A DNA stretch of 64,000 nucleotides, taken from the NCBI RefSeq assembly GCF_000379125.1, contig NZ_KB900626.1, positions 3,420,667 through 3,484,666 of the forward strand, read 5' to 3'. Positions 36,288 through 46,518 of the stretch are shown here, piece after piece (within the stretch, counting starts at the first letter, position 1; the number at the start of each line of letters is the position of its first letter). Position numbers and translations under genes: made by a program. The notes under the pieces were generated by a model, which searched no databases, was not told where the DNA came from, and saw only the letters and a list, made by a program, of their open reading frames with translations. The stretch is from Methylosinus sp. LW4 (GTDB lineage: Bacteria > Pseudomonadota > Alphaproteobacteria > Rhizobiales > Beijerinckiaceae).

Positions 36288-36426
36288 ATACGCACCAATC
36301 GCAAACTTAATACACGAACGGCGAATTTAGCGCGTGGACATTGACGCAACATTAACCCTCGGCGTCCCCTAATCGCCCTATCGACCGATCGCGCGATTTG
36401 CGCGGTTCATTGCGGGGGGCGATGAA

Positions 36427-36615
36427 ATGGGCGAGCTCATAGCCTTCTCCTCGAAGGCGCGGCCGGCGCCGCAAGCGCCGCCAGCCGTCGGCGAGGCGCA
36501 AATTCTTTTCTTTCTCGGCGTGCGCTATGTGCGGCCGGACGATGCGGCGACGAAAACGCCGAGCGGCGGCGGCAAGGCGACGAGCGGCGGCCGCAAGCGC
36601 AAGCGCCGGGCGTGA
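36427..36615 (+). CDS. Small conserved-looking basic protein
   Basis: 62-residue protein with an N-terminal MGELIAFSSKARPAP, a central core ILFFLGVRYVRPDD, and a Lys/Arg/Gly-rich tail. I recall similar short proteins with an ILFFxGVRY core in Rhizobiales, which supports it being a real gene, but no function is known. GGGGGGCG precedes the ATG. It is divergent from DUF2336 across an AT-richer gap. Confidence 0.6.
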   Translation: MGELIAFSSKARPAPQAPPAVGEAQILFFLGVRYVRPDDAATKTPSGGGKATSGGRKRKRRA

Positions 36616-36619
36616 TCCG

Positions 36620-37174
36620 TCAGTCGGCGAGAATCAAAGCCCAATAGACCTTGTATTTCGCATTGGGCGCATAGGCGGTCGCAATGCCCATGCGCGTCGC
36701 TTTCTTCATCAGCAAATTCTTATTGTGCGGTGGCGACTGCCGCCATCCCGAGAACGCCTCGGCGAGCGTGTGATAGCCGGCCGAGACATTCTCCGCGGCG
36801 CTGACGCTGCGCATTCCGCGCGCGGTGAGGCGCATGTCCAGCGTTCCGCGCACCTCATGGCTCAGCGAATTGGCGGAGGCCATGGCGCTCGCCTGCGCCT
36901 GCGCGGCCTCTTGCAGCGCGGGGTCCAGCGCCAGCGCCGAGAGCCCATTGTTGCTGCGATAGAGCGAGATCATGTCCCGCGCCGCCTGCGCATCGACGCG
37001 CGCATTCGGCGCGGCGAGCGAGCGATAGAAGCTCGGCTGCTCCGGCTCTTTCGGCAGGCGGCTCTCGCTCGTGCAGGCGGCGAGCGCGAGAAGCGCCATA
37101 GCAACGGGGGAGAGGCGTGCGAGGTTGGATATGGCGCCTTCTCGCTCGGCGAGGGCTGAGAAAAAGTGAAGCAT
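36620..37174 (-). CDS. CAP/SCP-domain lipoprotein
   Basis: Cell-envelope protein of the CAP (cysteine-rich secretory/PR-1) superfamily, 184 residues. N-terminus has a hydrophobic segment ending in the lipobox LAAC, so it is probably a lipoprotein. CAP features: ISLYRSNNGLSALALDPALQ, ASANSLSHEV, SAAENVSAGYHTLAEAFSGW and the SPPHNKNLL metal-site motif. ATG 37174 with AAGGG upstream is preferred; a longer frame from 37228 would overlap the upstream gene. Function unknown in bacteria. 32 bases downstream of the glycosyltransferase on the same strand. Confidence 0.82.
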   Translation of the reverse strand: MLHFFSALAEREGAISNLARLSPVAMALLALAACTSESRLPKEPEQPSFYRSLAAPNARVDAQAARDMISLYRSNNGLSALALDPALQEAAQAQASAMASANSLSHEVRGTLDMRLTARGMRSVSAAENVSAGYHTLAEAFSGWRQSPPHNKNLLMKKATRMGIATAYAPNAKYKVYWALILAD

Positions 37175-37206
37175 GGGAACCCTTCGAACTGCTTCGCCGG
37201 CATGCG

Positions 37207-38508
37207 CTAGCCGACCCTCGACGCCCAATCGGCGATCACTTCGACTCCGCGCTCGGCGCGCATCGATATGGCGAAATCTCGCGCCGCGCGCAAATAGCCT
37301 GGATCGTCGAGCGCTATGAGCGCCCTCGTGGCGTTTTTCAAATCATAATCCGTGAGCCGCAGAGCGAAGCCGACTCCCAGCCTTTCGATCCTTTTGCCGT
37401 GGTCCGGCTGGTCGCCGAAAAAAGGCACGATCAGCTGCGGTTTTCCCGCGCGCAAGGCCTGGGCGGTCGTTCCGATCCCGCCGTGATGGACGACGCCGGA
37501 GGCGAAGGGAAACAGCTCCTCATGCGGCGCCTCATGGCAAACGAATTCGTTCTCGCCGATCGACGAGGCCAGCCGAGCGGCGTCCGCCGGACCGGCAAGC
37601 AGAACGGCTCGCCGTGCCGAGGCGCGGGCCGCGCCGATGCTGACATCGTAGAAGCTGCCCGACACTTGTGGCGCGAACGAGCCCAAAGTGAAGACGATCG
37701 GCGCTTCGCCAGACGCCAGGAATGCCCGCAATGGCTCGCCGAGCTCGCGCCTGCGCTCGTCTCGGGGCGAATAGAAGGGAAAGCCCGGAACCTCCATATT
37801 GTCCGGCCCGTCTGGCGGAGGCGCCGCGAAGCCCGGCGAATAGAGACCATAGAATTTCGACGCCGCGTTCTTCCGACCGAAATCGAGAAACAAATCCTCC
37901 CGGCTGTATGGCAATCCGACCTTTCTCCGAAAGACATGTAGACGCTTCATTCGCAGATTTACGCCGGTGCGTATGACCCACCGCACCAGCTCGTTATATC
38001 CGAGGGTCAAACCCGTTTTGGGCCGTAAAATATACGGCGCCGGAGGGGTGAGCGATGGTGCGGCGGCTGACTGGACATACATTGGCGCTAGCGCGACTCG
38101 GGCGGAGGGAACGCCGGCTTTTTCCGCCGCCAGATTTGCGCCGACGAGCAGGCTGTGCGTCATGATCGCGCTCGCGCCTTCAGCCGCCGCCAAAACGTCG
38201 TGGTAGGTCTCCGAGAGGAATCGGAGATAAATCTCGTCCAAAATGAAATAGGGATTTTGGAGCATGATCCGAAAAGCGCCCGGCAGATCCACGCCGAGCG
38301 CGCCGATGATGTCGTCCTCGTGCGGACGCAAGCGCGTGTATCCGAGACCTTCGCGCTCGATCGTCCCCCGGTGCATCTCGGGCGCGGCGATCACGACATC
38401 GAGCGCCCGCCGACGCAACGCATGCGCAATGGCGATGAATGGATAAATGTCGCCGAGAGTCCCGAAGGTGGCGAGCAATATCCGCTTGCGCTTTGCTGAA
38501 ATACTCAT
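37207..38508 (-). CDS. Glycosyltransferase, GT1/GT28-like
   Basis: Predicted nucleotide-sugar glycosyltransferase (433 residues) of the GT-B fold, similar in layout to sterol/rhamnolipid-type UDP- or TDP-sugar transferases. N-terminal LLATFGTLGDIYPFIAIAHALR is the acceptor-domain opening; the donor-binding motif VVHHGGIGTTAQALRAGKPQ and PFFGDQPDHGKRI lie in the C-terminal domain. ATG 38508 begins MSISAKRKRIL. The base composition is slightly less GC-rich than its neighbours. Acceptor unknown. Confidence 0.82.
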   Translation of the reverse strand: MSISAKRKRILLATFGTLGDIYPFIAIAHALRRRALDVVIAAPEMHRGTIEREGLGYTRLRPHEDDIIGALGVDLPGAFRIMLQNPYFILDEIYLRFLSETYHDVLAAAEGASAIMTHSLLVGANLAAEKAGVPSARVALAPMYVQSAAAPSLTPPAPYILRPKTGLTLGYNELVRWVIRTGVNLRMKRLHVFRRKVGLPYSREDLFLDFGRKNAASKFYGLYSPGFAAPPPDGPDNMEVPGFPFYSPRDERRRELGEPLRAFLASGEAPIVFTLGSFAPQVSGSFYDVSIGAARASARRAVLLAGPADAARLASSIGENEFVCHEAPHEELFPFASGVVHHGGIGTTAQALRAGKPQLIVPFFGDQPDHGKRIERLGVGFALRLTDYDLKNATRALIALDDPGYLRAARDFAISMRAERGVEVIADWASRVG

Positions 38509-38576
38509 TCGTGAACAAATCCAGAAAGAATCGATCGGCGCCGAGCAATGAACGACAGCGCCGACCTTGCCTCGGG

Positions 38577-41243
38577 TCAGCGGTGTCCGGCTATCGCATA
38601 ATCGCGCTCGTCTTGCCGCGAAAGCGGCGCGGGCGCGAAAGGCTCCAGCCCCATCACCTGCACCACCGCCGGCGCCGGTGCCGGCGCGGAAATCTTCACG
38701 CCCGCCTCGGCGAAGCGGCGGTAGATGTCGAAGAGCAGATCGCTCTTCACCCGCGTCGCCTGCTCGACATCCTCGACATAGCACCAGAGCTCGAAGCGGA
38801 AGGCGCTCTGCTCCATGGCGAGGAACATCACTTGCGGCGCCGGAATGCGCAGCAGCCCGTCCTGCGCCTTGGCGGCGGCGAGCAGCAGCTCGCGAATCTG
38901 CTCGGGATCGACGCCCGAATGCGGAGCGATGGCGATCTTGATGCGGCCGATGCGGTCGTTGCGCAACCAATTCTTAACCACGCCGGAAACGAGATTGGAA
39001 TTGGGCACGATCATTGTCGCGCGATCGAAGGTCTCGATCTCGGTGGAGCGCACATTGATGCGCTTCACATAGCCTTGCTCGTCGCCGAGCACGACCCAAT
39101 CGCCGACGCGGATCGCCCGCTCCCACAGCAGTATGAGGCCGGAGACGAAATTATTGACGATCGATTGCAGGCCGAAGCCGATGCCGACCGACAGCGCGCC
39201 GGCGACGATGGCGAGGCGCTCGAGGCTGAGGCCGAGCTCGGCCAGCGCCACGGAGACGGCCAGGATGAATCCGGCGTAGCCGAGGCTGGCGCCGATGGAG
39301 TGGCGAAGGCCCATGTCGAGCCGCGTCAGCGGCAGCAGGCGCTGGTCGAGCCAGCGGCGCAGCGCCTTGGTCGCCCCATAGGTGAGCGCGAAGAGGGCGA
39401 GCGCCGTCGCCATGCCGGCCGGCGAGATCGTGACCTCGCCGATCTTGAAGCCGGCGAAGGCGGTTTGGAGATTGCCCAGGAAATCGCCGGACTGAAAGCC
39501 ATAGGGGACCAGCGCGACGAAGAGCGCGAAGCCGTAGAGAGCGAGCGTCGCGACGCCGGTCGAGAGCACGGCGAGCTGGCAGAGCGATTCGCTGCGCACG
39601 CCGAAGCCGGAAACGAGCGTGCGTCCGAGCGCCGTCTCCGGCTGGAAGAGATGTTTGAGGCCGGTCTCGACAAAGGCGAGCAGAAGATAGAGCGCCGAGC
39701 CGACGGCCGCGAGCCAGGCGAGCTGCAGCACCAGGAAATTGGCGAAAGCCACATAGCCGGCCGCCAGCGCGCCCGTGATGACGACGATCTCCACCCAGGC
39801 GAGCAGGCGCAGCGCATAGATGCGGTCGCGTCCGTCGAGATCGGCGCCGGGGTCGTCGTCGCATGTCTCATGGCGCGTCGCCACGGTGACGATGAGAAAG
39901 ACGATGGCGATGAACAAGGCGCCGCCGCCGCGCGTCAATACGATGACCGGAAGGCTCGCCTGCACGAATTCGGCGATCTGCTCGAGAACGCGCGTCGCCG
40001 CGGCGACGAAGCCGACGAGAACCGCGAGATAGAGCAGCCGCAGCGAGAGCCGGTTGCCCAAGCCGACGAGCCGCCATTGCGGCAGGCCCGGCGCCAGCAG
40101 CCCACGCGCCAGCCCCAGGGAGACTGCGACGAAAGTCACCGATTCGGATAGACGCCGGCCGAGCGGGGCAAGAACGGCGTCCTCGAGCTGAAAAGCGTCG
40201 AGCGCCAGAGCGATGGCCGCGACGATGGCGATCGGCAGCGCCGCGGTCACAATGGTCGTCGTCACCGCCGCCGTGGCCTTGTGGAATTGGTCCGGCGCCT
40301 CGATCGTGGCCTCGCGCTTCGCGAAACGGCGGGCGAACAAGGTCGCCGGGACGGCGAGCAGCAGCACGAAAAATATCGTCGCCAGAAAGCTTTCGAGCTG
40401 CCCATTGCGCAGCCGCGCCGAGACGGCCTCGGCGCGCTGCTCCAGCAGCAGGCCGAAGATCTTGGCGTCATAGGGCAGCTCTTGCAGAGCGGCGCTCCAC
40501 AGCGCTGGAGAGAACAGACCGCTGGTGCGCAGGAACAAGGTCTTGGCGAAGAGCGCCCGTTGCCGCGCGCGGATCACCAGAGCGGTCTGCCGCGTCTCGA
40601 TCGACAGCGCCCGCGCGCGCTTCAGCGTCGCGTCCACCTCCTCATAGAGCTTTTTCTGCTCGGCGAATTCGGCGTTGACGCTCGCCGTCGCCAGCGAGCC
40701 GCTATCCACTGACGGAGCGGGGGCAGGGGATGGAGCAGGCGCGGGCGCGGGGACGGCCGTGGGCAGGGAGCGCGTTTCGGCCGAGGCTCTGGCGATGACG
40801 GCTCTGCCATTGGCGGGCGCGCGCGCGCCTTTGCCGGGGGCGGGCTCCTCCTTCTTGGGCGGCGCCTCGGCCGGCGCCGGAGGCGGCGCTGCGGCGGGCG
40901 CCTCCTTCGTCTCGCCGGCGGGCTTGGCCGGGCCGGACAGCTCGTCGAGCCGCGCCTGCAAGGCGGCGAGGCGCGGCGTCAGCCTGTCGATCACATCCTG
41001 AAGCTCGGCCGGCAGCGTATCGACGCGATCGCGCAGGCTCTTGAGCGTGGCGTCATTGAGCGAGGGATCGGCGAGGGCGGTCTCCACTTCCTCGAGCGTC
41101 GCGCGGGCGGCGTCGAGCCGCGCATTGAACTGATCGAGCGTGGAAGAGGGCTCCGCGGCGACCGCGGCGCCGGCGAAGAAGAGGACGAGGCAGAGGGCGA
41201 GAAAACGGCGCAAGGCGAAGCTTTCGTTGGTGAGACGAGCCAT
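38577..41243 (-). CDS. Mechanosensitive channel, MscS family with DUF3772 domain
   Basis: Large inner-membrane MscS-type channel, 888 residues. Signal peptide (about 1-27), a periplasmic coiled-coil DUF3772-like domain (about 30-110, DQFNARLDAARATLEEVE), a Pro/Ala-rich low-complexity linker (about 115-190), about ten membrane helices, then the MscS pore and beta domain: GLQSIVNNFVSGLILLWERA, VGDWVVLGDEQGYVKRINVR and TEIETFDRATMIVPNSNLVS. Start ATG 41243 gives the signal peptide. Likely an osmotic safety valve of the MscK/YbiO-like size class. Confidence 0.9.
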   Translation of the reverse strand: MARLTNESFALRRFLALCLVLFFAGAAVAAEPSSTLDQFNARLDAARATLEEVETALADPSLNDATLKSLRDRVDTLPAELQDVIDRLTPRLAALQARLDELSGPAKPAGETKEAPAAAPPPAPAEAPPKKEEPAPGKGARAPANGRAVIARASAETRSLPTAVPAPAPAPSPAPAPSVDSGSLATASVNAEFAEQKKLYEEVDATLKRARALSIETRQTALVIRARQRALFAKTLFLRTSGLFSPALWSAALQELPYDAKIFGLLLEQRAEAVSARLRNGQLESFLATIFFVLLLAVPATLFARRFAKREATIEAPDQFHKATAAVTTTIVTAALPIAIVAAIALALDAFQLEDAVLAPLGRRLSESVTFVAVSLGLARGLLAPGLPQWRLVGLGNRLSLRLLYLAVLVGFVAAATRVLEQIAEFVQASLPVIVLTRGGGALFIAIVFLIVTVATRHETCDDDPGADLDGRDRIYALRLLAWVEIVVITGALAAGYVAFANFLVLQLAWLAAVGSALYLLLAFVETGLKHLFQPETALGRTLVSGFGVRSESLCQLAVLSTGVATLALYGFALFVALVPYGFQSGDFLGNLQTAFAGFKIGEVTISPAGMATALALFALTYGATKALRRWLDQRLLPLTRLDMGLRHSIGASLGYAGFILAVSVALAELGLSLERLAIVAGALSVGIGFGLQSIVNNFVSGLILLWERAIRVGDWVVLGDEQGYVKRINVRSTEIETFDRATMIVPNSNLVSGVVKNWLRNDRIGRIKIAIAPHSGVDPEQIRELLLAAAKAQDGLLRIPAPQVMFLAMEQSAFRFELWCYVEDVEQATRVKSDLLFDIYRRFAEAGVKISAPAPAPAVVQVMGLEPFAPAPLSRQDERDYAIAGHR

Positions 41244-41304
41244 ATACGCGCAATGAGACGAACAATTTGCCAATCTTGCGGCGACGCCGACGGCGAGGCG
41301 GCGG

Positions 41305-42438
41305 CTATCGGTCGCGATCTCGCGCCGGATAGGGCCTTCGCTCTCCGGCGCGGTCGCGGACGAGCCAGCCGCCGTCCGCGTCGCGCTCGATGTGGGATCG
41401 CTGAAGCGGAACCTTACCGTAGCCGCCCGGAATGTCGAGAACGTAAGAAGGAAGCGCGACGCCGGAGACCCGGCGCGCCAGCTCCGCATAGAGCGCCTGC
41501 CCGCGCTCCAGCGGGAGGCGGAAATGACCGGTGCCCGGCGCGAGATCGGGATGGTGCAGGTAGTAGGGCTTGATCTGCGCCGTCACCAAAGCGCGCATCA
41601 GCTGCTCGAGCGTGTCGGCGAAATCGTTGACGCCGGCGAGCAGCACGGTCTGCGCCAGCGTCGAAACGCCCGCCCGTTGAATGCTGGCCACGGCCTCCCG
41701 CGCCGCGGCGGACAGCTCGCGGGCGTGATTGACGTGCAGCACCATATAGACCGCCTTGCCGCTCGCCTTCAGCGCCGCCAGCCGCTCCTGCGTGACGAGG
41801 CGCGGCGCGGCGGTCGGCGCGCGCGTGTGGATGCGCAGCACGGCGACATGCGGAATGGCGGCGAGCTTTTCGGCGACCATGCGCAGCCGCCGCGCGGAGA
41901 GCGCCAGCGGATCGCCGCCGGTCAGAATGACCTCGAAAATCTGCGGCCGCTCCGCGACATAGGCGAGCGCTTTGTCCACCGCCTCGTCGGAGAGCATGGC
42001 GCCCTTGCCGAGACCCACCGTCTCGCGGCGAAAACAGAAGCGGCAATAGACCGGGCAGACCGAGAGCAGCTTCAGCAGCACGCGATCGGGATAGCGATGC
42101 ACCAGCCCTTCCACCGGGCTGAAGGCGTCGTCGCCGATCGGATCGGCGCGCTCCTCCGGGCGCGTCTCCAGCTCGCGCAGGTCGGGCAGAAATTGCCTCG
42201 CGATCGGGTCGGCGGGGTCGGCGCTGTCGATCAGCGCGGCGATTTCCGGCGTCACGGCGACGCTATAGCGCGCCTCGACGGCCGCCAGCGCCGCCGCTCG
42301 CGCCGGCTCCACCAGCCCGGCGGCGGCGAGATCGGCCACGGAGGTCGCGGTCGCGGCGCGCGGCGCGCCGGAGCCCTGGGGCTCCAGAATCGTGTCGTCG
42401 CTCCGCTCCAGGCGATAACGGGCGCTGTCCTCGGTCAT
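41305..42438 (-). CDS. epmB: EF-P beta-lysylation protein / lysine 2,3-aminomutase-like radical SAM enzyme
   Basis: Radical SAM, PLP-dependent aminomutase converting (S)-alpha-lysine to (R)-beta-lysine for EF-P modification. 377 residues with the cluster motif CPVYCRFCFR (Cys128, 132, 135), GGDPLALSARRL, RIHTRAPTAAPRLVT, and VLLAGVNDFADTL. Genes for EpmA (about 45283-44233) and EF-P (45458-46027) lie within 4 kb, making EpmB more likely than catabolic KamA. No epmC hydroxylase gene is seen. Confidence 0.87.
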   Translation of the reverse strand: MTEDSARYRLERSDDTILEPQGSGAPRAATATSVADLAAAGLVEPARAAALAAVEARYSVAVTPEIAALIDSADPADPIARQFLPDLRELETRPEERADPIGDDAFSPVEGLVHRYPDRVLLKLLSVCPVYCRFCFRRETVGLGKGAMLSDEAVDKALAYVAERPQIFEVILTGGDPLALSARRLRMVAEKLAAIPHVAVLRIHTRAPTAAPRLVTQERLAALKASGKAVYMVLHVNHARELSAAAREAVASIQRAGVSTLAQTVLLAGVNDFADTLEQLMRALVTAQIKPYYLHHPDLAPGTGHFRLPLERGQALYAELARRVSGVALPSYVLDIPGGYGKVPLQRSHIERDADGGWLVRDRAGERRPYPARDRDR

Positions 42439-42499
42439 CGGGCCGCTTATACGGCCGAATTCACGCGTGGCAACGGGACTTTCGGCGTCGCCGAGCGAC

Positions 42500-42886
42500 T
42501 CAACATTTTCGGATCGGCCCAGGATAGAGCGCGACGATCCGATCCGCGGTGAGCAGCTCGACGCCTTCGACTATCGCCTGGGCGACGAGCATTCGATCGA
42601 ATGGGTCCTTGTGGAGGGGCGGAAGCGCTTCCACCGCGGCGGCATGTCGGCCCGAGATCGGCAACTCGCTATAACCGTTTTCCAGGAGGCATCGTCGGAA
42701 TACGGCTGTGTCGACGCGGAAGTCGTCACGTTTCAAGCCGTTTTTAACGGCGATCTCCCAAATGCTCGCGACGCTGAAGATCGGCTCGCTGGTCGCCTCT
42801 TCGAGCAAGATGCGACACTGATGCGGCAATTTCTGCGGCTCTGACGCCGCCCACAACAATAGATGAGTGTCGAGCAGCAGCTTCAT
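42500..42886 (-). CDS. VapC-like PIN-domain toxin
   Basis: 128-residue PIN-domain ribonuclease, toxin of a type II toxin-antitoxin pair. Active-site acidic residues are visible: Asp in LLLDTHLLLW, Glu in SIWEIAVKNGL, Asp in KDPFDRMLVAQA, and TADRIVALY at the end. Its ATG overlaps the antitoxin stop by 4 bases (ATGA), the usual coupling. RNA target unknown. Confidence 0.88.
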   Translation of the reverse strand: MKLLLDTHLLLWAASEPQKLPHQCRILLEEATSEPIFSVASIWEIAVKNGLKRDDFRVDTAVFRRCLLENGYSELPISGRHAAAVEALPPLHKDPFDRMLVAQAIVEGVELLTADRIVALYPGPIRKC

Positions 42887-43128
42887 TCGTCGACGCCGAA
42901 CAAGCGCTCGATCTCTTCTTGTCCCATGCAGTCGAAATCATCGGGAGTATGAAAGCAGCCTGCCATGAAGCCGAGCCGCTTGGCCTCTCCCGCAGTGGGC
43001 GCCGAGAGCGCCGTGACCTGGACGAGGGGCTTGCCGGCCTTCGCGATGATGAAGGACTCGCCCTTGGCTGCTTCATCGACGAGGCGCGACAGTTGCGTCT
43101 TCGCTTCGTGAATATTGATCGTGCGCAT
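42883..43128 (-). CDS. Phd/YefM-family antitoxin
   Basis: 81-residue antitoxin with N-terminal DNA-binding Phd/YefM fold: INIHEAKTQLSRLVDEAAKGE, then IIAKAGKPLVQVTAL, and an acidic C-terminal toxin-binding tail (DDFDCMGQEEIERLFGVDE). GAGGA precedes ATG 43128. Upstream lies a direct repeat that could be its operator. Forms an operon with the downstream PIN toxin. Confidence 0.88.
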   Translation of the reverse strand: MRTINIHEAKTQLSRLVDEAAKGESFIIAKAGKPLVQVTALSAPTAGEAKRLGFMAGCFHTPDDFDCMGQEEIERLFGVDE

Positions 43129-43144
43129 GGCCCGTCCTCTGGAC

Positions 43145-43161
43145 TTAGTTTAATTAGTTTA
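43145..43161 (-). promoter_or_regulatory. Candidate operator of the toxin-antitoxin operon
   Basis: Direct repeat TTAGTTTA at 43145-43152 and 43154-43161, about 17 bases upstream of the antitoxin ATG, in a short AT-rich island. Spacing of 9 bases is compatible with paired antitoxin dimers. No experimental consensus was matched. Confidence 0.4.
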
Positions 43162-44232
43162 GTCTACCAGGTTCGCCAATGGCAAGCGTCGTCGACTCAC
43201 ATGGCGCTGTTTTCGTCGATCTCCCTGCCTATAGTGCCGCAGCACGTCCCCTCGCTCTCGAGCCCCTATGCCCGTCACCACCCAAAGCACGCCATGGGAG
43301 ATTCTGGCGCTGCTGCGCTTCTTCCTCGCCTTCGTGGTCCTCTCCGGGCATTTGAGCTGGTATCCGGCGGCCTCTGGCGGCTTTGTCGAGACATTCGACG
43401 ATTTCGGCGGCAAGGCCGCGGTGCTCGGCTTTCTGCTGATGTCCGGCTTTTCCATCGCCGCCTCGCTGGAGCGCGAGGAAAAAGGCTTCTATCTGAGGCG
43501 CTTGCTGCGCATCTATCCGCTCTATCTCGGCGCGGTGGCGCTGTCGCTGCTGGTCGAGGCGGCGACCCACGGCCATGTCCAGATCGGCGGCTTCTCGATC
43601 GAGGGCGAGAAATATTCGGCCGCGCTCGGCAATCTGTTTTTCCTGCAGGCTTTTTTCGTGCGGCCTCTGCAATTCGACGGGCCGCTGTGGTCGCTGGCGA
43701 TCGAGGTCTTCTATTATCTGCTCGCGCCCTTCTTCCGGCGCCTCGAGCAAAAGCGCCTGCTCGCGCTGATGGCTCTGTCCCTCTTCTGCTTTCTATTGCC
43801 GCGTGACGCCGATTTCGGCCTCGCCTATCGGGCGCTGCTCAAAGCCAATGCGCTGGATTATCTCTGGTGCTGGCTGCTCGGCTTTCTTTTGTGGCGGGAG
43901 CGGTCCGTCGCGACGCTGGGCTTCGCCGTCCTCGGCGCGGCGGCGGTGCGCTTCGGGCCGATGACGCCTGAGCCCTTGGCCGTCGTCACCTTTCTCGCGC
44001 CGCTCGCCGCGCTTCTCCTTCGCGGCAGGATCGCCTTTCCGCAGCGGCTGCGCGGCGTGGCGGCCTATCTCGGGGCCTTCTCTTACCCGCTCTATCTCTT
44101 CCATTTTCCGGCGATGATCATGGGCTATGCGATCTTCGGCCTGCGCGCGCCGGAGGCGCTGCTGGTCCTCGCGCTGGCGACGGCGCTGCTCGCATTCCAC
44201 GCCATCGATCGGCGTCGAGAAAGGCGCGGCGG

Positions 44233-45283
<1,051 letters not shown>

Positions 45284-45368
45284 CCATGGGTTCGAGGGCG
45301 GCGGCCGAGTCCCGCGCGAGAGGCGCGGACGAGCCTTTTTCGAGCGATCTGATCGCTCCAATGCGAAT

Positions 45369-45408
45369 CGGACCCTTTTTTGATCCGACCGGATCAGAAA
45401 AGGGTCCG
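45369..45408. promoter_or_regulatory. Strong inverted repeat in the epmA-efp divergent gap
   Basis: Two 18-base arms, 45369-45386 and 45391-45408, pairing at 17 of 18 positions (CGGACCCTTTT...GATCC) around a GACC loop. It lies 50 bases before the efp GTG and about 85 bases upstream of epmA. It could be a leader hairpin of efp, an operator, or a small repeat element. Confidence 0.5.
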
Positions 45409-45457
45409 AGCCGTTCATAGACCGGCCGAACGCGGCCAGCAATCGAGGATAAACAAC

Positions 45458-46027
45458 GTGAAAGTCATCGCCAGCTCGATCCGCAAGGGCAATATCATCG
45501 AGAAGGAGGACGGCCATCTCTATGTCGTTCTGAAGGCCGAGAGCTTCTTCCCCGGCAAGGGCACGCCCACGACGCAGATCGACATGCGCCGCCTCGCCGA
45601 CGGGGTGAAGGTCGCCGACCGCTACAAGACCACCGAGCAGGTCGAGCGCGCCTTCGTCGAGGATCAGGACTTCAGCTATCTCTTCGGCGATGACGACGGC
45701 TACACTTTCATGAACACCGCCACCTATGACCAGGTCATCGTGCCCAAGGACGTCATCGGCGATCAGGCGCAATGGCTGCAGGAGGGCATGGTCTGCATTC
45801 TGTCGCTGTTCAACGGAACCGCCGTGGCGATCCAGCTCCCGGCCCGCGTGACCCTCGAGATCACCGAGACCGAGCCGGCGATGAAGGGCCAGACGGCCTC
45901 CTCTTCCTACAAGCCCGCCATCGCCTCCAACGGCGCCCGCGTGATGGTGCCGCCGCACATCCAGGCCGGCACGCGCATCGTCATCCAGACGGAAGACGGC
46001 TCCTACGTCGAGCGCGCGAAGGATTGA
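45458..46027 (+). CDS. efp: Translation elongation factor P
   Basis: EF-P rescues ribosomes stalled on polyproline stretches. 189 residues, standard length, with the N-terminal KOW-like domain starting [16 protein letters not shown] and the modification loop [11 protein letters not shown], whose lysine is residue 34, the position lysylated by EpmA. Two OB domains follow, with the EF-P signature at [19 protein letters not shown]. Start is GTG 45458 after CGAGGA. It is divergent from epmA, and epmB lies nearby. Confidence 0.95.
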   Translation: MKVIASSIRKGNIIEKEDGHLYVVLKAESFFPGKGTPTTQIDMRRLADGVKVADRYKTTEQVERAFVEDQDFSYLFGDDDGYTFMNTATYDQVIVPKDVIGDQAQWLQEGMVCILSLFNGTAVAIQLPARVTLEITETEPAMKGQTASSSYKPAIASNGARVMVPPHIQAGTRIVIQTEDGSYVERAKD

Positions 46028-46031
46028 CCTT

Positions 46032-46109
46032 CGTCATTGCGAGCCGAAGGCGAAGCAATCCAGAGCCGTGAGGCGGCCCCTGGATCGCTTCGCTCCGCTC
46101 GCGATGACG
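46032..46109. repeat. REP-like inverted repeat, family C copy 2
   Basis: Arms CGTCATTGCGAG...GAAGCAATCCAG (46032-46063) and CTGGATCGCTTCG...CGATGACG (46080-46109), between convergent efp and vsr, related to the copy between hprA and mtdA. It could also serve as a bidirectional terminator. Confidence 0.8.
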
Positions 46110-46111
46110 GC

Positions 46112-46513
46112 TCACGCCAAAAACTCTCGAAGCTTCGCTTCCAGCGCCGCGCGGTCCTTCAGCTCGCATTCCCACACGATGAGCGCGCGCCAGCCGATGC
46201 TGGCGAGCTTTTCCTGATGCGCAATGTCGCGCGCGCGATTGCGCGCGATCTTGCCGCGCCAATAATCGGCGTTGGTCTTTGGCGTTCGCGCGCCGCGCGC
46301 GCAATCATGTCCGTGCCAGAAGCAGCCATGCACGAATATGGCGCGCTTTCTCCCCACATAGGCGATATCGGGATTGCCCGGCACATCCTCGCGATGCAGC
46401 CGGTAATGCGGCGCAAAGCCGCGCAGCAGCGCGCGCACGGCTTTCTCGGGAGAAGTGTCGCGCGATTTCACCGCGCGCATGATGGCGGAGCGTTTGGCGT
46501 GGTCTTCCGCCAT
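46112..46513 (-). CDS. vsr: Very short patch repair endonuclease
   Basis: Nicks DNA at T:G mismatches arising from deaminated 5-methylcytosine, protecting methylated sites from mutation. 133 residues with the family core RSAIMRAVKSRDTSPEKAV, the catalytic Asp49 in PGNPDIAYV, and the His-rich zinc/active region FVHGCFWHGHDC (His62, 67, 69), followed by TNADYWRGKIARN. It starts 5 bases after the stop of the DNA methyltransferase, its functional partner. Confidence 0.92.
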   Translation of the reverse strand: MAEDHAKRSAIMRAVKSRDTSPEKAVRALLRGFAPHYRLHREDVPGNPDIAYVGRKRAIFVHGCFWHGHDCARGARTPKTNADYWRGKIARNRARDIAHQEKLASIGWRALIVWECELKDRAALEAKLREFLA

Positions 46514-46518
46514 GGCCG

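Noticed and set aside
37930..37945. TGTAGAC as an Rrf2 site near 37936
   Set aside because: Lies inside the glycosyltransferase coding sequence, far from any start; taken as chance occurrence.
38439..40151. 570-codon frame on the plus strand
   Set aside because: Antisense of the MscS channel, repetitive Glu/Arg/Ala composition only.
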